44,741 nucleotides of DNA, taken from contig JAJYLN010000020.1 of NCBI GenBank assembly GCA_021787665.1, positions 1 through 44,741 on the forward strand, written 5' to 3'. The notes below the pieces were generated by a model, which searched no databases, was not told the DNA's origin, and saw only the letters and a list, made by a program, of their open reading frames with translations. A program made the translations under genes and the position numbers. Positions 35,505-44,727 of this stretch are shown here, one piece after another. The stretch's first letter is position 1. Every line of letters starts with the position of its first letter. This DNA comes from a bacterium (lineage in GTDB: Bacteria; JAMCPX01).

Positions 35505-36356
35505 ATGGACCTGTTAGGGCAGACGCTGGAGACCTTTTACCGGCAGCATGACTCCAAAGTGCGTATCGATCATGACCCGGTGGCGTTTCCGCACCGTTAC
35601 CGCAGTCCCGTAGACATTGAGACTGCAGCTTTTGTGGCTACCTGCCTTGCATACGGCAGGGTCGGCCTGTTCTGGCCGGTGCTCGAGAGGATGTTCCGTA
35701 TCATGGACCCGAGCCCGTACACGTTCGTTCTGGAGTTCGATGTCCGGAGGGACGGCCCTCTGTTCTCGGGCATCAGCTACAGGATGAATAGAACGTCCGA
35801 CATTGTGGCGTTTCTGCTCCTGCTCTCGCGCATGATTCGCGATCATGGCTCTATCGGCGGATTTTTCAAAAAGGCCTTCAGGAAGTCGGATCTGAACATC
35901 TTGCGTGCGCTGTCAAGGTTTGTAAAGGTCTTTTATGCCGGTAATACGGAGGCGGTCTACGGGGATAGGACGTACCCGTTCGGGCTCTGCCAGATGCTCC
36001 CGTTCCCGGACAAGGGAGGCGCCTGCAAGCGTGCCAACCTGTTCCTGAGATGGATGGTAAGGAAGGACGACGGCGTCGATTTCGGGCTCTGGGGATTCAT
36101 CCCGACAGACAGACTCGTCATGCCGCTCGATACGCATGTCGCGAGGATAGCGCGACACCTCGGCCTCACGGAGAGAAAGACCACGGACATCAAGACTGCC
36201 CTGGAGATTACGGATCGTCTCAAGCGCTACGATCCCATTGACCCGGTCAAATATGATTTCGCACTGTGCCACCTCGGCATCTCCGGCAGGTGCCCCCGGC
36301 AGCGCTCCCGGATCTCCTGCCTCTCTTGCACGCTCAGGGACGTTTGCGTCCGGTGA
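35505..36356 (+). CDS. TIGR02757/DUF2400 family protein (HhH-GPD-like, iron-sulfur)
   Basis: The 283-residue protein matches the TIGR02757 family of uncertain function. Its core FVATCLAYGRVGLFWPVLERM and IPTDRLVMPLDTHVARIARHLGL resemble the HhH-GPD DNA-glycosylase fold, with the DTH tract near residue 205 in the place of the catalytic aspartate. A four-cysteine cluster (about 265-281, CPRQRSRISCLSC and a final C) probably holds a [4Fe-4S] cluster. DNA repair is an inference. It is divergent from hemW. A type I restriction gene relic follows after about 170 bp. Confidence 0.85.
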   Translation: MDLLGQTLETFYRQHDSKVRIDHDPVAFPHRYRSPVDIETAAFVATCLAYGRVGLFWPVLERMFRIMDPSPYTFVLEFDVRRDGPLFSGISYRMNRTSDIVAFLLLLSRMIRDHGSIGGFFKKAFRKSDLNILRALSRFVKVFYAGNTEAVYGDRTYPFGLCQMLPFPDKGGACKRANLFLRWMVRKDDGVDFGLWGFIPTDRLVMPLDTHVARIARHLGLTERKTTDIKTALEITDRLKRYDPIDPVKYDFALCHLGISGRCPRQRSRISCLSCTLRDVCVR

Positions 36357-36528
36357 TGCGGGCAAGCGAAGATGTACATCATTTCTTTGAAGACAGGGGA
36401 GTAGTATATAGATGCTGTTTTGGCATTATGACCGTTGTAATGCAAATCCTTGTTCTTTCTGACGGGGTCTGATAGGTCAATCTCATGACTGACCAACTTC
36501 CAAAACAAATTCGAACTTTTGCGGTACA

Positions 36529-36869
36529 GACGGTGTTATCGATATAATCGCAGCAGCAGGTCTCAAAAAGCCGGACATATCCATACTCTCGGATAAATTT
36601 CTTCATGAGGTACGCGGCATGCCCCAGAAAAACCTTGCCGTGGAGCTGCTCGGAGACGATACGTTGAAGACCATCTCGCGGGAGCTTGTGGAAACCGTCC
36701 ACAAAAACGTAACGATTGACTGGACAGCAAAGGAAAGCGTGAAGGCAAAGCTGCGGGTCATGGTAAAGCGCATCCTTAACAATATCATTATCCGCCAGAT
36801 ACACAGGAGAAGGCGACATTGACCGTGTTACAGCAGGCAGAACTATTGGGCGCAAACTGGGCAGCATAA
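36529..36869 (+). pseudogene. hsdR: Remnant of a type I restriction endonuclease gene (hsdR 3' end)
   Basis: The fragment reads VIDIIAAAGLKKPDISILSD, FLHEVRGMPQKNLAVELL, then GDDTLKTISRELVETVHKN and IDWTAKESVKAKLRVMVKRIL. It then continues one frame over as QYHYPPDTQEKATLTVLQQAEL, ending at TAA 36867-36869. These are the C-terminal HsdR blocks in order. The frame break near 36779 needs one inserted base. In intact relatives a longer segment normally separates AVELL from GDDTL, so an internal in-frame deletion is likely near 36653. The helicase and nuclease parts are absent, and no HsdM or HsdS gene is seen. The rest of 36357-36994 holds nothing I can name. Confidence 0.82.
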
Positions 36870-37048
36870 GAGACTGGGACAGGTAAGACAGGAACATCGG
36901 TGGAATCTTTAAGATTGCACGAAGAAGTGTGACGGCGACCGTTATTAAAGAGCTAAGCAAGAATAATCGATAAGCTTTTTATATAGGGCAAGATATGTTA
37001 TCATGCTTGTTTATGTCGTATAGATCCTTTGACAGACAGCCGGGCGTT

Positions 37049-38092
37049 ATGGCCCGGGTGCTTCTTTCTGTGCCGTTGCTGCTTATGGCGATTGCACTGG
37101 CAGCAGGATGCGGCTTGAAAGCGCCGCCGGTTCCATACCCACTCGCAAAACCTGTAGCAATACAGGACCTCACGGCATTGGCACGGGGAAAGAGCGTGAT
37201 CCTGTCATGGGCGGTGCCGGATAAGAACACCGACGGGACCGTGCTAAAAGACATAAAAGGCTTCAACCTCGTCAGGGCCGCCATCCCTTTCAGAGACATC
37301 GATACGGGTTCGAAAGAGACCTACATGCAATGGCGGTATGACTACAATCCCGGGGAGCACTATATGACCGTGAAAAACAGGGACTTGGAATACGATGTAC
37401 GCTATTCCTACGTCGTGCTTACGGTAACAAAGAACAACGTGCTGAGCGACTCATCCAACACGTGCATCGTCTCATGGAACAGGCCCTTCCGCAAACCATC
37501 GGACATCAGGGCACAGTCCGGCGATCACTTTATAGAGCTCTCCTGGATAGCTCCGACTGCGTATGTCGATGGGACTCCAATTAACAAGACCGTGTATTAT
37601 AATGTGTACAGGAGCCTGAGAATGGGCAATTTCCCTTTGTTCCCGATAAATCCGGCGCTGATCTCCGGGACGACCTATATCGACGGAGACCTGAAGAACG
37701 GCGTACCTTATTTCTATGAGGTAACGAGCGTCTCGAAGGTACGCAGCACGGCCATCGAGAGCATACCGACCTCTCAGATTATTGCCGTACCGGCAGACCT
37801 CGTATCACCGGCAAGACCGTACGGTATCTCGGCAGCACCCCTGAAGACCGGGATCGCCCTGAGCTGGGAGCCGAACACCGAGTCAGACATCCTCGGATAC
37901 GAAGTGTACAGGAGGTCCGGCAATGACCGGAGCTTCGTACGCGTCAACGCGCGGCCGGTGTCCGCTACGACGTATGTAGACACCACAGCTCGTCCGGGGT
38001 ATGATACCTACTACATAACGGCCGTGGACGACTCCCGACAGCACAACGAGAGCGCACCATCGGAAAGCTATACCATTCGTTACAGAAGATAG
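37049..38092 (+). CDS. Lipoprotein with LptM-like N-terminus and fibronectin-type repeats
   Basis: A 347-residue predicted lipoprotein: a signal peptide ends LALAAGC, so the acylated cysteine is C21. The following CGLKAPPVPYP resembles the CGLKGPLYLP motif of LptM/YifL, which lies next to lysA-dapF in proteobacteria, as here. Three fibronectin type III-like repeats follow (SVILSWAVPD, FIELSWIAPT, GIALSWEPNT cores at roughly 50-145, 160-260 and 265-345). The start is uncertain: ATG at 36995 and 37013 lie upstream. It is 2 bp before lysA. An envelope function is likely; a link to LPS transport is an inference from the motif and place. Confidence 0.7.
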   Translation: MARVLLSVPLLLMAIALAAGCGLKAPPVPYPLAKPVAIQDLTALARGKSVILSWAVPDKNTDGTVLKDIKGFNLVRAAIPFRDIDTGSKETYMQWRYDYNPGEHYMTVKNRDLEYDVRYSYVVLTVTKNNVLSDSSNTCIVSWNRPFRKPSDIRAQSGDHFIELSWIAPTAYVDGTPINKTVYYNVYRSLRMGNFPLFPINPALISGTTYIDGDLKNGVPYFYEVTSVSKVRSTAIESIPTSQIIAVPADLVSPARPYGISAAPLKTGIALSWEPNTESDILGYEVYRRSGNDRSFVRVNARPVSATTYVDTTARPGYDTYYITAVDDSRQHNESAPSESYTIRYRR

Positions 38093-38094
38093 AG

Positions 38095-39360
38095 ATGAAT
38101 TTCTTTAACTACAGGAACGGCGAGCTCTGCTGTGAGGACGTCAAGGTAAGCGCCATAACAGGACAGACGGGCACACCGGTGTATGTCTACAGCGCAAAGA
38201 CGCTGCGGCGACACTACGATGTCTTTCGCCGGGCGTTTGTCGTCACGACACCGCTGATCTGCTACTCGGTCAAGGCAAACTCCAACATTGCGGTCGTGTC
38301 CCTGTTCTCATCGATGGGGGCGGGTGCGGACATCGTATCCGGTGGTGAGCTGTTCAGGGCCATCCGGGCAGGCGTAAGGGGCGAAAGGATAGTCTATTCG
38401 GGTGTTGGCAAAACCACCGAAGAGATACGCTATGCACTTGAAAACAAGATACTGATGTTCAATGCAGAGTCGATCGAAGAACTGGACGCAATAGACTCTG
38501 TGGCAGGCAGTCTGGGTACGATCGCGCCGGTGAGTATCAGGATCAACCCCGACATAGACCCCCGGACTCATCCCTACATATCGACGGGCCTCAGGAAGAA
38601 CAAGTTCGGCATCGATATCAGGCACGCTCGTGATGCGTACACTGAGGCCAGGGCAAGGAACAACCTCAGGATAGTGGGCCTGGACATGCATATAGGCTCG
38701 CAGTTGACCGACGTGTCCCCGATAGAATCTGCCCTGAAAAGGGTCCTCGGCCTGTTCACAGATCTCAGGCACGATGGGATAGACATCCAGTATATCGACA
38801 TAGGCGGGGGGCTGGGCATAGCATACCGAGACGAGCAGGCCGCTCAGCCGGACGGTTATGCTGCGGCGATAGAAAGGGCCCTGAAAGATTTTGGGGGTAA
38901 GCTCATACTCGAACCCGGCAGGGTGCTCGTCGGTAATGCTGGCATTCTTGTAGCAAAGGTGCTATATAGAAAACAGAATGGAACCAGGAGATTTATGATT
39001 GTGGATGCCGGGATGAACGATCTCATACGACCGAGCCTTTACGATGCGTACCACGAGATAGTGCCGATCATCGAAACACGCGGAAGGAGATTCAAACAGG
39101 ACGTCGTCGGGCCGATATGCGAGTCCGGCGATTTCTTTGCCCACCGGAGGGACCTCCCCCTGCTCGACAGGGGACAGATGATAGCTTTGATGAGCGCCGG
39201 TGCCTACGGGTTCTCCATGTCCTCGAATTATAATTCAAGGAAGAGGGCAGCAGAGGTGCTTGTGGACGGCAACAACTATTATGTTATACGGGAACGGGAG
39301 ATGGATGGTGACCTAACCAGAGGAGAGCGAATCCCTCCCGCCTCAAACAGCGGGGAGTAG
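38095..39360 (+). CDS. lysA: Diaminopimelate decarboxylase
   Basis: The PLP enzyme that makes L-lysine from meso-diaminopimelate, the last step of the route. The 421-residue protein has the PLP lysine K60 in CYSVKANSNIAV, the HIGSQ block, the GGGLGIAY phosphate-binding loop, and the catalytic cysteine C342 in GPICESGDFF. It is 2 bp after the lipoprotein gene and 2 bp before dapF, so the group is one transcript. Confidence 0.96.
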   Translation: MNFFNYRNGELCCEDVKVSAITGQTGTPVYVYSAKTLRRHYDVFRRAFVVTTPLICYSVKANSNIAVVSLFSSMGAGADIVSGGELFRAIRAGVRGERIVYSGVGKTTEEIRYALENKILMFNAESIEELDAIDSVAGSLGTIAPVSIRINPDIDPRTHPYISTGLRKNKFGIDIRHARDAYTEARARNNLRIVGLDMHIGSQLTDVSPIESALKRVLGLFTDLRHDGIDIQYIDIGGGLGIAYRDEQAAQPDGYAAAIERALKDFGGKLILEPGRVLVGNAGILVAKVLYRKQNGTRRFMIVDAGMNDLIRPSLYDAYHEIVPIIETRGRRFKQDVVGPICESGDFFAHRRDLPLLDRGQMIALMSAGAYGFSMSSNYNSRKRAAEVLVDGNNYYVIREREMDGDLTRGERIPPASNSGE

Positions 39361-39362
39361 AC

Positions 39363-40193
39363 ATGCCGAAGAAGACGATACGGTTTACAAAGATGCAGGG
39401 CACCGGGAACCATTTTGTGGTGATCGATGCGATAAAAAAAGAGCAGAGACTCTCCGGCGAACAAATCAGGAAGCTCTGTACCACGGCCTTTGGCATCGGT
39501 GCGGACCAAGTGCTGATCATAGCGCCGTCGAAAGTGGCTGACTTCAGGATGCGCATTTTCAACGCGGATGGCGGAGAAGTGGAGATGTGCGGCAACGGCA
39601 TACGGTGTGTCGCAAAGTATGTGCTCGAGCACGGTTATACCGGGAAGCGCGAGCTCGAGATAGAGACCCTCGCCGGGATAAAGAAGCCGGTGATACGGGG
39701 AAACAGGATCAGGGTGGACATGGGCGAGCCGGCATTCGACGCGAGGTTTATTCCGGTACGGCTCAGCGGAAGGGTAATCAACAGGGCGATAAAGATCGAG
39801 GACGCGGAATTCAAGATCACCTGCGTATCCATGGGGAACCCACATACGGTGATCTTTATGGACAAGATAGACAAGTTCAATGTCGTAAAGTACGGGGCTG
39901 CTATCGAGAACAATAAGCTGTTTCCCCGGAAAACGAACGTGGAATTCGTCGAGAAGGTCAACGATAACGAGCTGAAGATGCGCGTGTGGGAAAGGGGTAC
40001 CGGTGAGACACTCGGGTGCGGCTCTGGTGCATGTGCGGCCGCGGTCGCAGGCGTGTTGAACAATAAAAGCAAAGAAAGGGTATTGATACACCTCAGAGGC
40101 GGTGACCTCGAGATAGAATGGACCAAGGACAACCACGTCTATCTTACCGGACCTGCGGAAGAGGTCTTCAGAGGAGAGATAGATGTCCCCTAA
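39363..40193 (+). CDS. dapF: Diaminopimelate epimerase
   Basis: Interconverts LL- and meso-diaminopimelate without a cofactor. The 276-residue protein carries the two catalytic cysteines, C76 in CGNGIRC and C219 in GCGSGACA. GGGGAG precedes the ATG by 5 nt. It overlaps dapA by 11 bp. Meso-diaminopimelate also feeds peptidoglycan. Confidence 0.96.
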   Translation: MPKKTIRFTKMQGTGNHFVVIDAIKKEQRLSGEQIRKLCTTAFGIGADQVLIIAPSKVADFRMRIFNADGGEVEMCGNGIRCVAKYVLEHGYTGKRELEIETLAGIKKPVIRGNRIRVDMGEPAFDARFIPVRLSGRVINRAIKIEDAEFKITCVSMGNPHTVIFMDKIDKFNVVKYGAAIENNKLFPRKTNVEFVEKVNDNELKMRVWERGTGETLGCGSGACAAAVAGVLNNKSKERVLIHLRGGDLEIEWTKDNHVYLTGPAEEVFRGEIDVP

Positions 40194-41073
40194 GCGGATC
40201 GGCGGCATCATTACCGCGCTCATGACGCCGTTCAAGGGCAATAACGTGGACAGGAAGTCATACCGGAGCCTCGTGGAGAGACAGATTGAGGCGGGAGTAC
40301 ACGGGCTGGTACCCTGTGGTACAACCGGGGAATCCGCAACACTCGGCTTCGATGAGCACGAGATGCTTATCGACTATACGGTGGAGATCGCAGACCGAAG
40401 GTGTTTCGTTATAGCCGGCACCGGCTCCAATAATACACGGGAAGCCATCAAGCTTACCGCTCATGCGAAAAAGGCAGGCGCCGATGCAGCACTCGCAATC
40501 ACTCCGTATTACAATAAGCCAACACAGAGCGGGCTGTACGAACATTTCAAAGCCATTGCAGAAGCCGTCGATATCTCCCTCATCCCGTACAATGTGCCGG
40601 GGAGAACGGGCGTCAACATGCTGCCTGAAACGGTGGCAAGGTTATCGGAGATAAAAAATATCGTCGGCATAAAGGAAGCAACCGGCTCCCTCCAGCAGAT
40701 GACAGAGACTATCAAGCTGTGCAAGAAGGGGTTTATCGTCCTTTCCGGGGATGACTTTACGGCGCTGCCGAGCATGGCCGTAGGGGCGAAGGGCGTTATC
40801 TCCGTAACTTCGAACATTGTGCCGGAGCAGATGGTAGAGATGTTCCTGGCATACGAGGCTGGGTCCATGGATAGGGCCAATGCTGTAAACTACAGGCTAT
40901 GGGATTTGCACACGGCAATGTTTATCGAAAGCAACCCTATCCCTGTGAAAGCTGCAGCACACCTCATGGGTTGGATCTCCGACGAGATACGGCTACCCCT
41001 GACAAAGATGACCGGGTCGAATCTGACAAGGCTCAAGACGGTCATGGTAAGACAGGGGCTCATCGATGGCTGA
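40183..41073 (+). CDS. dapA: 4-hydroxy-tetrahydrodipicolinate synthase
   Basis: Condenses pyruvate with aspartate semialdehyde, the first committed step to diaminopimelate. The 296-residue TIM barrel has the GTTGES motif, the Schiff-base lysine K164 in IVGIKEATGS, and the tyrosine in PYNVPGRTG. AGGAGAG precedes the ATG by 6 nt. It overlaps dapF by 11 bp and dapB by 8 bp. Confidence 0.96.
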   Translation: MSPKRIGGIITALMTPFKGNNVDRKSYRSLVERQIEAGVHGLVPCGTTGESATLGFDEHEMLIDYTVEIADRRCFVIAGTGSNNTREAIKLTAHAKKAGADAALAITPYYNKPTQSGLYEHFKAIAEAVDISLIPYNVPGRTGVNMLPETVARLSEIKNIVGIKEATGSLQQMTETIKLCKKGFIVLSGDDFTALPSMAVGAKGVISVTSNIVPEQMVEMFLAYEAGSMDRANAVNYRLWDLHTAMFIESNPIPVKAAAHLMGWISDEIRLPLTKMTGSNLTRLKTVMVRQGLIDG

Positions 41074-41878
41074 GACCACCGCTATCGCCATTAACGGCGC
41101 CATGGGCAGGATGGGCATGCAGATAGCGAAACTGCTGCTCGAAGACCCGTCCTGCAGTATTGCGGCCGTCGTCGAGAGAAAGGGACATCCGTCCGTTGGC
41201 ACCGATTTCGGCACGCTTACTTCCGGCAGGAAATCAGGGATTTCAGTCTCCGATGACTTCGGAGGCATAGCGGGTAAAATAGACTGCATTATCGATTTCT
41301 CAGCTCCTGTATCGACGCTTTCAGTGCTTCGGTATGCGAGGGGAAGTCATATACCGATGATCATAGGCACAACCGGGTTCTCCAAGTTGGAACTCGAGAC
41401 TATTGATCGTGCGGGCGGTGAGATAGCGATCGTCGTGGCACCTAATATGAGCGTTCTGATGAACATAGTGTTTAAGATCGTCGGGCTTTCCGCGCAGGTG
41501 CTCGGCAGCGGCTATGATGCAGAGATCGTGGAGTTACACCACAGAAACAAGGTAGACGCGCCGAGTGGCACGGCGCTGATGCTTGCGGACATCATCGCTC
41601 GTGCCTACAAGCGGCCGCTCGAAGAGTTAGCTCGGTATGATCGCCACGGCGCCGTCGGAGCGAGACACAGCGGAGAGATCGGGATCCAGGCTCTGCGGGG
41701 CGGAGATATCGTGGGCGAGCATACGGTCATGTTCATCGGGTCCGGCGAACGGCTTGAGATAACTCACCGTACAACGAGCAGAGAAAACTTTGCGCAGGGC
41801 GCCGTACTCGCGGCTAAGTGGGTTACAGGGAAAACACCCGGCATCTATACTATGAGCGATGTCCTTGGATTGAAGTAA
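41066..41878 (+). CDS. dapB: 4-hydroxy-tetrahydrodipicolinate reductase
   Basis: NAD(P)H-dependent reduction to tetrahydrodipicolinate. The 270-residue protein has the nucleotide-binding GAMGRMGMQI at residues 10-19, the substrate motif ELHHRNKVDAPSGTAL and the C-terminal signature. It ends the lysine group. The 138 bp after its stop show no gene and no clear terminator. Confidence 0.95.
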   Translation: MAETTAIAINGAMGRMGMQIAKLLLEDPSCSIAAVVERKGHPSVGTDFGTLTSGRKSGISVSDDFGGIAGKIDCIIDFSAPVSTLSVLRYARGSHIPMIIGTTGFSKLELETIDRAGGEIAIVVAPNMSVLMNIVFKIVGLSAQVLGSGYDAEIVELHHRNKVDAPSGTALMLADIIARAYKRPLEELARYDRHGAVGARHSGEIGIQALRGGDIVGEHTVMFIGSGERLEITHRTTSRENFAQGAVLAAKWVTGKTPGIYTMSDVLGLK

Positions 41879-42016
41879 TTTTTTAAGCCGTATTTAACTT
41901 CCCATAAGATATATTATGTCAACTAAGGCATTCCGCGTGAGGGTGAAACCGTAAGTTTGTGTTCAAATGCTCCCACTGGTCTATATAGGGGTCAGCTCAC
42001 GAAACGGAGTACACCA

Positions 42017-42844
42017 TCAAAAATGTGCGTAGATGGTGACCTTGTTTTGGGACCGGAGCTCTTTTTCGAGGGTATTGATTGCATCGCTCTGCCTTTGCTG
42101 CTCGATCATAGCCCTGATGTTGTCCCGCACCTGTCCCAGGCTCATGGATACCGGCGGCCTTTTCTCGACGAGCATATAGATCGCCCAGCCCGTAGTGGTC
42201 CTTATAGGTCTCGTAAGCCCGTTCGGCTTTAAGCCGGACAGCGCCGTCGCGACCTCGCCCCCGAACGCATCCTTGGTAAAGAACCCCATATCTCCGTTGC
42301 TGGGTCTGGTGGAGACATCGATGGAGTATGCCTTCACTGCGTTGTCGAATGTCACCTTTTTCAGGCGCAGCTTGCTGTATATATGCTCTGCGTCTTTCCG
42401 TGTCCTTACGACAATCCGCTTCGCATGAAAGAGCTCCGGCGTGTTGAACTGCGTCTGATGACTGGTGTAGTAATTCGCTACGTTTTTATCCGTTACGGTA
42501 ATGACCCTGCCCATGAGCGAGTCGACCGCCGCCTTTGATAGGATGTCGTAGGTAGCATCCTTGATTTTTGCCTTTATGTCGGGTTTCTTGTCCAGTCCCT
42601 GCTGTCGTGCAGCATCTACAAGCAGCAGCCTATTCACCATATCATCGAGCAACTGTTTCTTACCCTGCGGTGTGGAATAAAACCGTCTTGTGTAAGGAGG
42701 CATATTCATCATCTTCTGCTGGAGGTCATTCATTGTTATTGTATAGCTTCCGACCTTGGCCGCTATGTTCGACTGTGCAGGGGACTTGGTATGGCACCCT
42801 GCGATAATCACCACCAGCCCTAAACCCAATATCATCTTTCTCAT
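42017..42844 (-). CDS. Parvulin-type peptidyl-prolyl isomerase lipoprotein
   Basis: A 275-residue PrsA/SurA-like folding factor. The signal peptide ends LVVIIAGC, so it is lipid-anchored in the periplasm. A SurA_N-like helical region (about 20-135, QLLDDMVNRLLLVDAARQQG) precedes one parvulin domain (about 140-235; FHAKRIVVRTRKDAEHI, NGDMGFFTKDAFGGE, GWAIYMLVEKRP). GGAGG at 42858-42854 is too close to an ATG at 42853, so ATG 42844 (9 nt away) is preferred, GTG 42847 being possible. It follows the OmpL47-like gene, and the two are probably cotranscribed; substrates may be outer-membrane proteins. Confidence 0.85.
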   Translation of the reverse strand: MRKMILGLGLVVIIAGCHTKSPAQSNIAAKVGSYTITMNDLQQKMMNMPPYTRRFYSTPQGKKQLLDDMVNRLLLVDAARQQGLDKKPDIKAKIKDATYDILSKAAVDSLMGRVITVTDKNVANYYTSHQTQFNTPELFHAKRIVVRTRKDAEHIYSKLRLKKVTFDNAVKAYSIDVSTRPSNGDMGFFTKDAFGGEVATALSGLKPNGLTRPIRTTTGWAIYMLVEKRPPVSMSLGQVRDNIRAMIEQQRQSDAINTLEKELRSQNKVTIYAHF

Positions 42845-42864
42845 CACATCCATCCTCCTTGCGT

Positions 42865-44727
42865 TTATTTGTATCCGCTGCATTTTATCTCCCACACCCT
42901 CAACAGCTTATCAAGGTCAAGTCGTATCTGCCATGTATCCGTCTTGAGTCCCTTCAGCATGTCTATAGCTTGCAGTATATCCGCTACGGAATGTTGACAG
43001 TCACAATCCTCCTGTTTGCATCCCTGCGCATAGCACTCATCCAATCCCTGGAGGTCGCTTACGATCTCGTCCCGCGTCTCCTGGTTCCTGTGGGGCCTCA
43101 ATGCCTCAAGCTCTGCGATAATGCTGGCACGCAATGACTTTTCGTTGTATGGCATGCTGAATATAACGTTTGCCGCCCCCATCAGTGTAGTGCCCGACGC
43201 ATATGCGGTCGATGTGAACGTATAGGTCGTTATCACATCTGCGAGGCGTACAAGGTAGAGCAGGCTTGTCTGGGTTACTCCGTTCATAGAGAGTGTCCAG
43301 CTCACGGTATTGTTGGTCATGGATGTCGAGACTATCGGCGCTATGGGCGTGGTGTAGTTCAGCCCTACCGCAGACTGTATGGAGGCTGGTGCCTGTGCGC
43401 TGCCGTTGACCGCGAGGTCCCCACTCATGCCGAAGCTCGTTACGGTGATGCCTACCGGCACTATGCCCGAAGGTATCATGTACTCGACAACAGGGGTAAG
43501 ATAGGTAACGATGCCCTCCAGCAGTGCCTCATAGTTGGCTTCGCTGCTCTGTGACTCCGCAGATTCTCCGAGGGAGAACGCTACCACGGTCGTACGACCG
43601 AGGTTGTACGGGTTCAGCACTATTGCGGGCATGGAGACAGTCTCTCCGCATTTTTTATTATGATCGACGCATTGTTCCTTGCCATCTCTGTCATCTTTAC
43701 AGCTTGTCTGTGCCGTTATGGTGCCGGCGATTCGGGCAAGTGTACCGATCACCTTCAGCTTCAGCACCTTGCCCGCTATCTCGATGGAGCCCTGCTTCGT
43801 TGCAGGCGTGTTATAAAGCGTAGCGACCCTGTTGTCGGAGGGCAGGTATCCGATGAACTCCGTACCGAGAAGATCAGAGCCCTGCGGTCCTGCCATTTCA
43901 TCGCTGAGCTTATCGTACCGTACCACGACTATCCCCTGTCCCGAGTTCACATGCTCCATGAGCTCATCGGTCACATGGTCCTCGAGCGGCTTCTCGACGT
44001 CCATGATCAGATAGATGTTATAGAGGTCCGTGCGCATCTGGTCCACGAACTGTTCCTCGTTACACCCTCCTTCCTGCTCACCGCAATCGGCTTTATCCCG
44101 ATCATCGTTCGACTCTATCTCATGCTTGTCATCGTTGCCGCAAGTCACGATGCTGTAGAACACCCCCATGTTCTGGAGCGTGGATTCCGCTATCGCTCTA
44201 TTGCGCTCCCCCTGCGCCCACACAAGGACCCGTGGCACCCTGCTTATGCCCATCCCGAGCTGTACAAGGACCAGATCTACCGTGAGCTCATGGGATGGCT
44301 CTGTATTCCCGAGGTTATCGACACTGAAATACCGGATCGTGTGCATGCTCGGCGCATAGGTGCCTATGCTGAACGGCGTAGAATAGAGCTGCCATGCCCC
44401 GTTGTCTACGCTCCATTCGATGGCTTTTACCCCTGAGCCGGCGTCGGTAGCTGCTATACTGAATCTCGTATTCGGATAGACATCGATGACATTGTTTGTC
44501 GTCTGCGATGGGCTGTAGGTGATTGTCGATACCGGCGGTGTATTGTCGACGTATACATCTGCATAGCGTGCAGGCTCTGTGTTTCCCGCTCTATCGATGC
44601 TGTAATACTCGATGCTGTGCATTCCGTCACCTGTGATCGTGAACGCACCTGCATAAAGCGAAAGGCTACCGTCCATGATGTCGTATGTCGCAGCAACGCC
44701 TGAGGGGCTGTCATACGCCGATAGCAT
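42865..44727 (-). CDS. Surface protein with OmpL47-type repeats, 5' end unresolved
   Basis: At least 620 residues. Two OmpL47-like repeats stand at the N-terminal end (SIEYYSIDRAGNTEPARY and the similar TIRYFSVDNLGNTEPS); a central region with DxxK-rich, cysteine-containing stretches (CGNDDKHEIESNDDRDKADC) and a C-terminal region with a second cysteine cluster (CYAQGCKQEDCDCQ) follow. No signal peptide is seen. Upstream, a TAG at 44739-44737 closes the frame 14 bp from the window edge, although the sequence resembles the start of another repeat in a shifted frame. The true start is thus probably outside the window or lost to a frameshift. It ends 20 bp before the PPIase gene. Confidence 0.65.
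   Translation of the reverse strand: MLSAYDSPSGVAATYDIMDGSLSLYAGAFTITGDGMHSIEYYSIDRAGNTEPARYADVYVDNTPPVSTITYSPSQTTNNVIDVYPNTRFSIAATDAGSGVKAIEWSVDNGAWQLYSTPFSIGTYAPSMHTIRYFSVDNLGNTEPSHELTVDLVLVQLGMGISRVPRVLVWAQGERNRAIAESTLQNMGVFYSIVTCGNDDKHEIESNDDRDKADCGEQEGGCNEEQFVDQMRTDLYNIYLIMDVEKPLEDHVTDELMEHVNSGQGIVVVRYDKLSDEMAGPQGSDLLGTEFIGYLPSDNRVATLYNTPATKQGSIEIAGKVLKLKVIGTLARIAGTITAQTSCKDDRDGKEQCVDHNKKCGETVSMPAIVLNPYNLGRTTVVAFSLGESAESQSSEANYEALLEGIVTYLTPVVEYMIPSGIVPVGITVTSFGMSGDLAVNGSAQAPASIQSAVGLNYTTPIAPIVSTSMTNNTVSWTLSMNGVTQTSLLYLVRLADVITTYTFTSTAYASGTTLMGAANVIFSMPYNEKSLRASIIAELEALRPHRNQETRDEIVSDLQGLDECYAQGCKQEDCDCQHSVADILQAIDMLKGLKTDTWQIRLDLDKLLRVWEIKCSGYK

Noticed and set aside
41879-42016. Terminator or small RNA after dapB
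   Set aside because: There is a short T-run and some AT-rich sequence, but no stable stem next to it.
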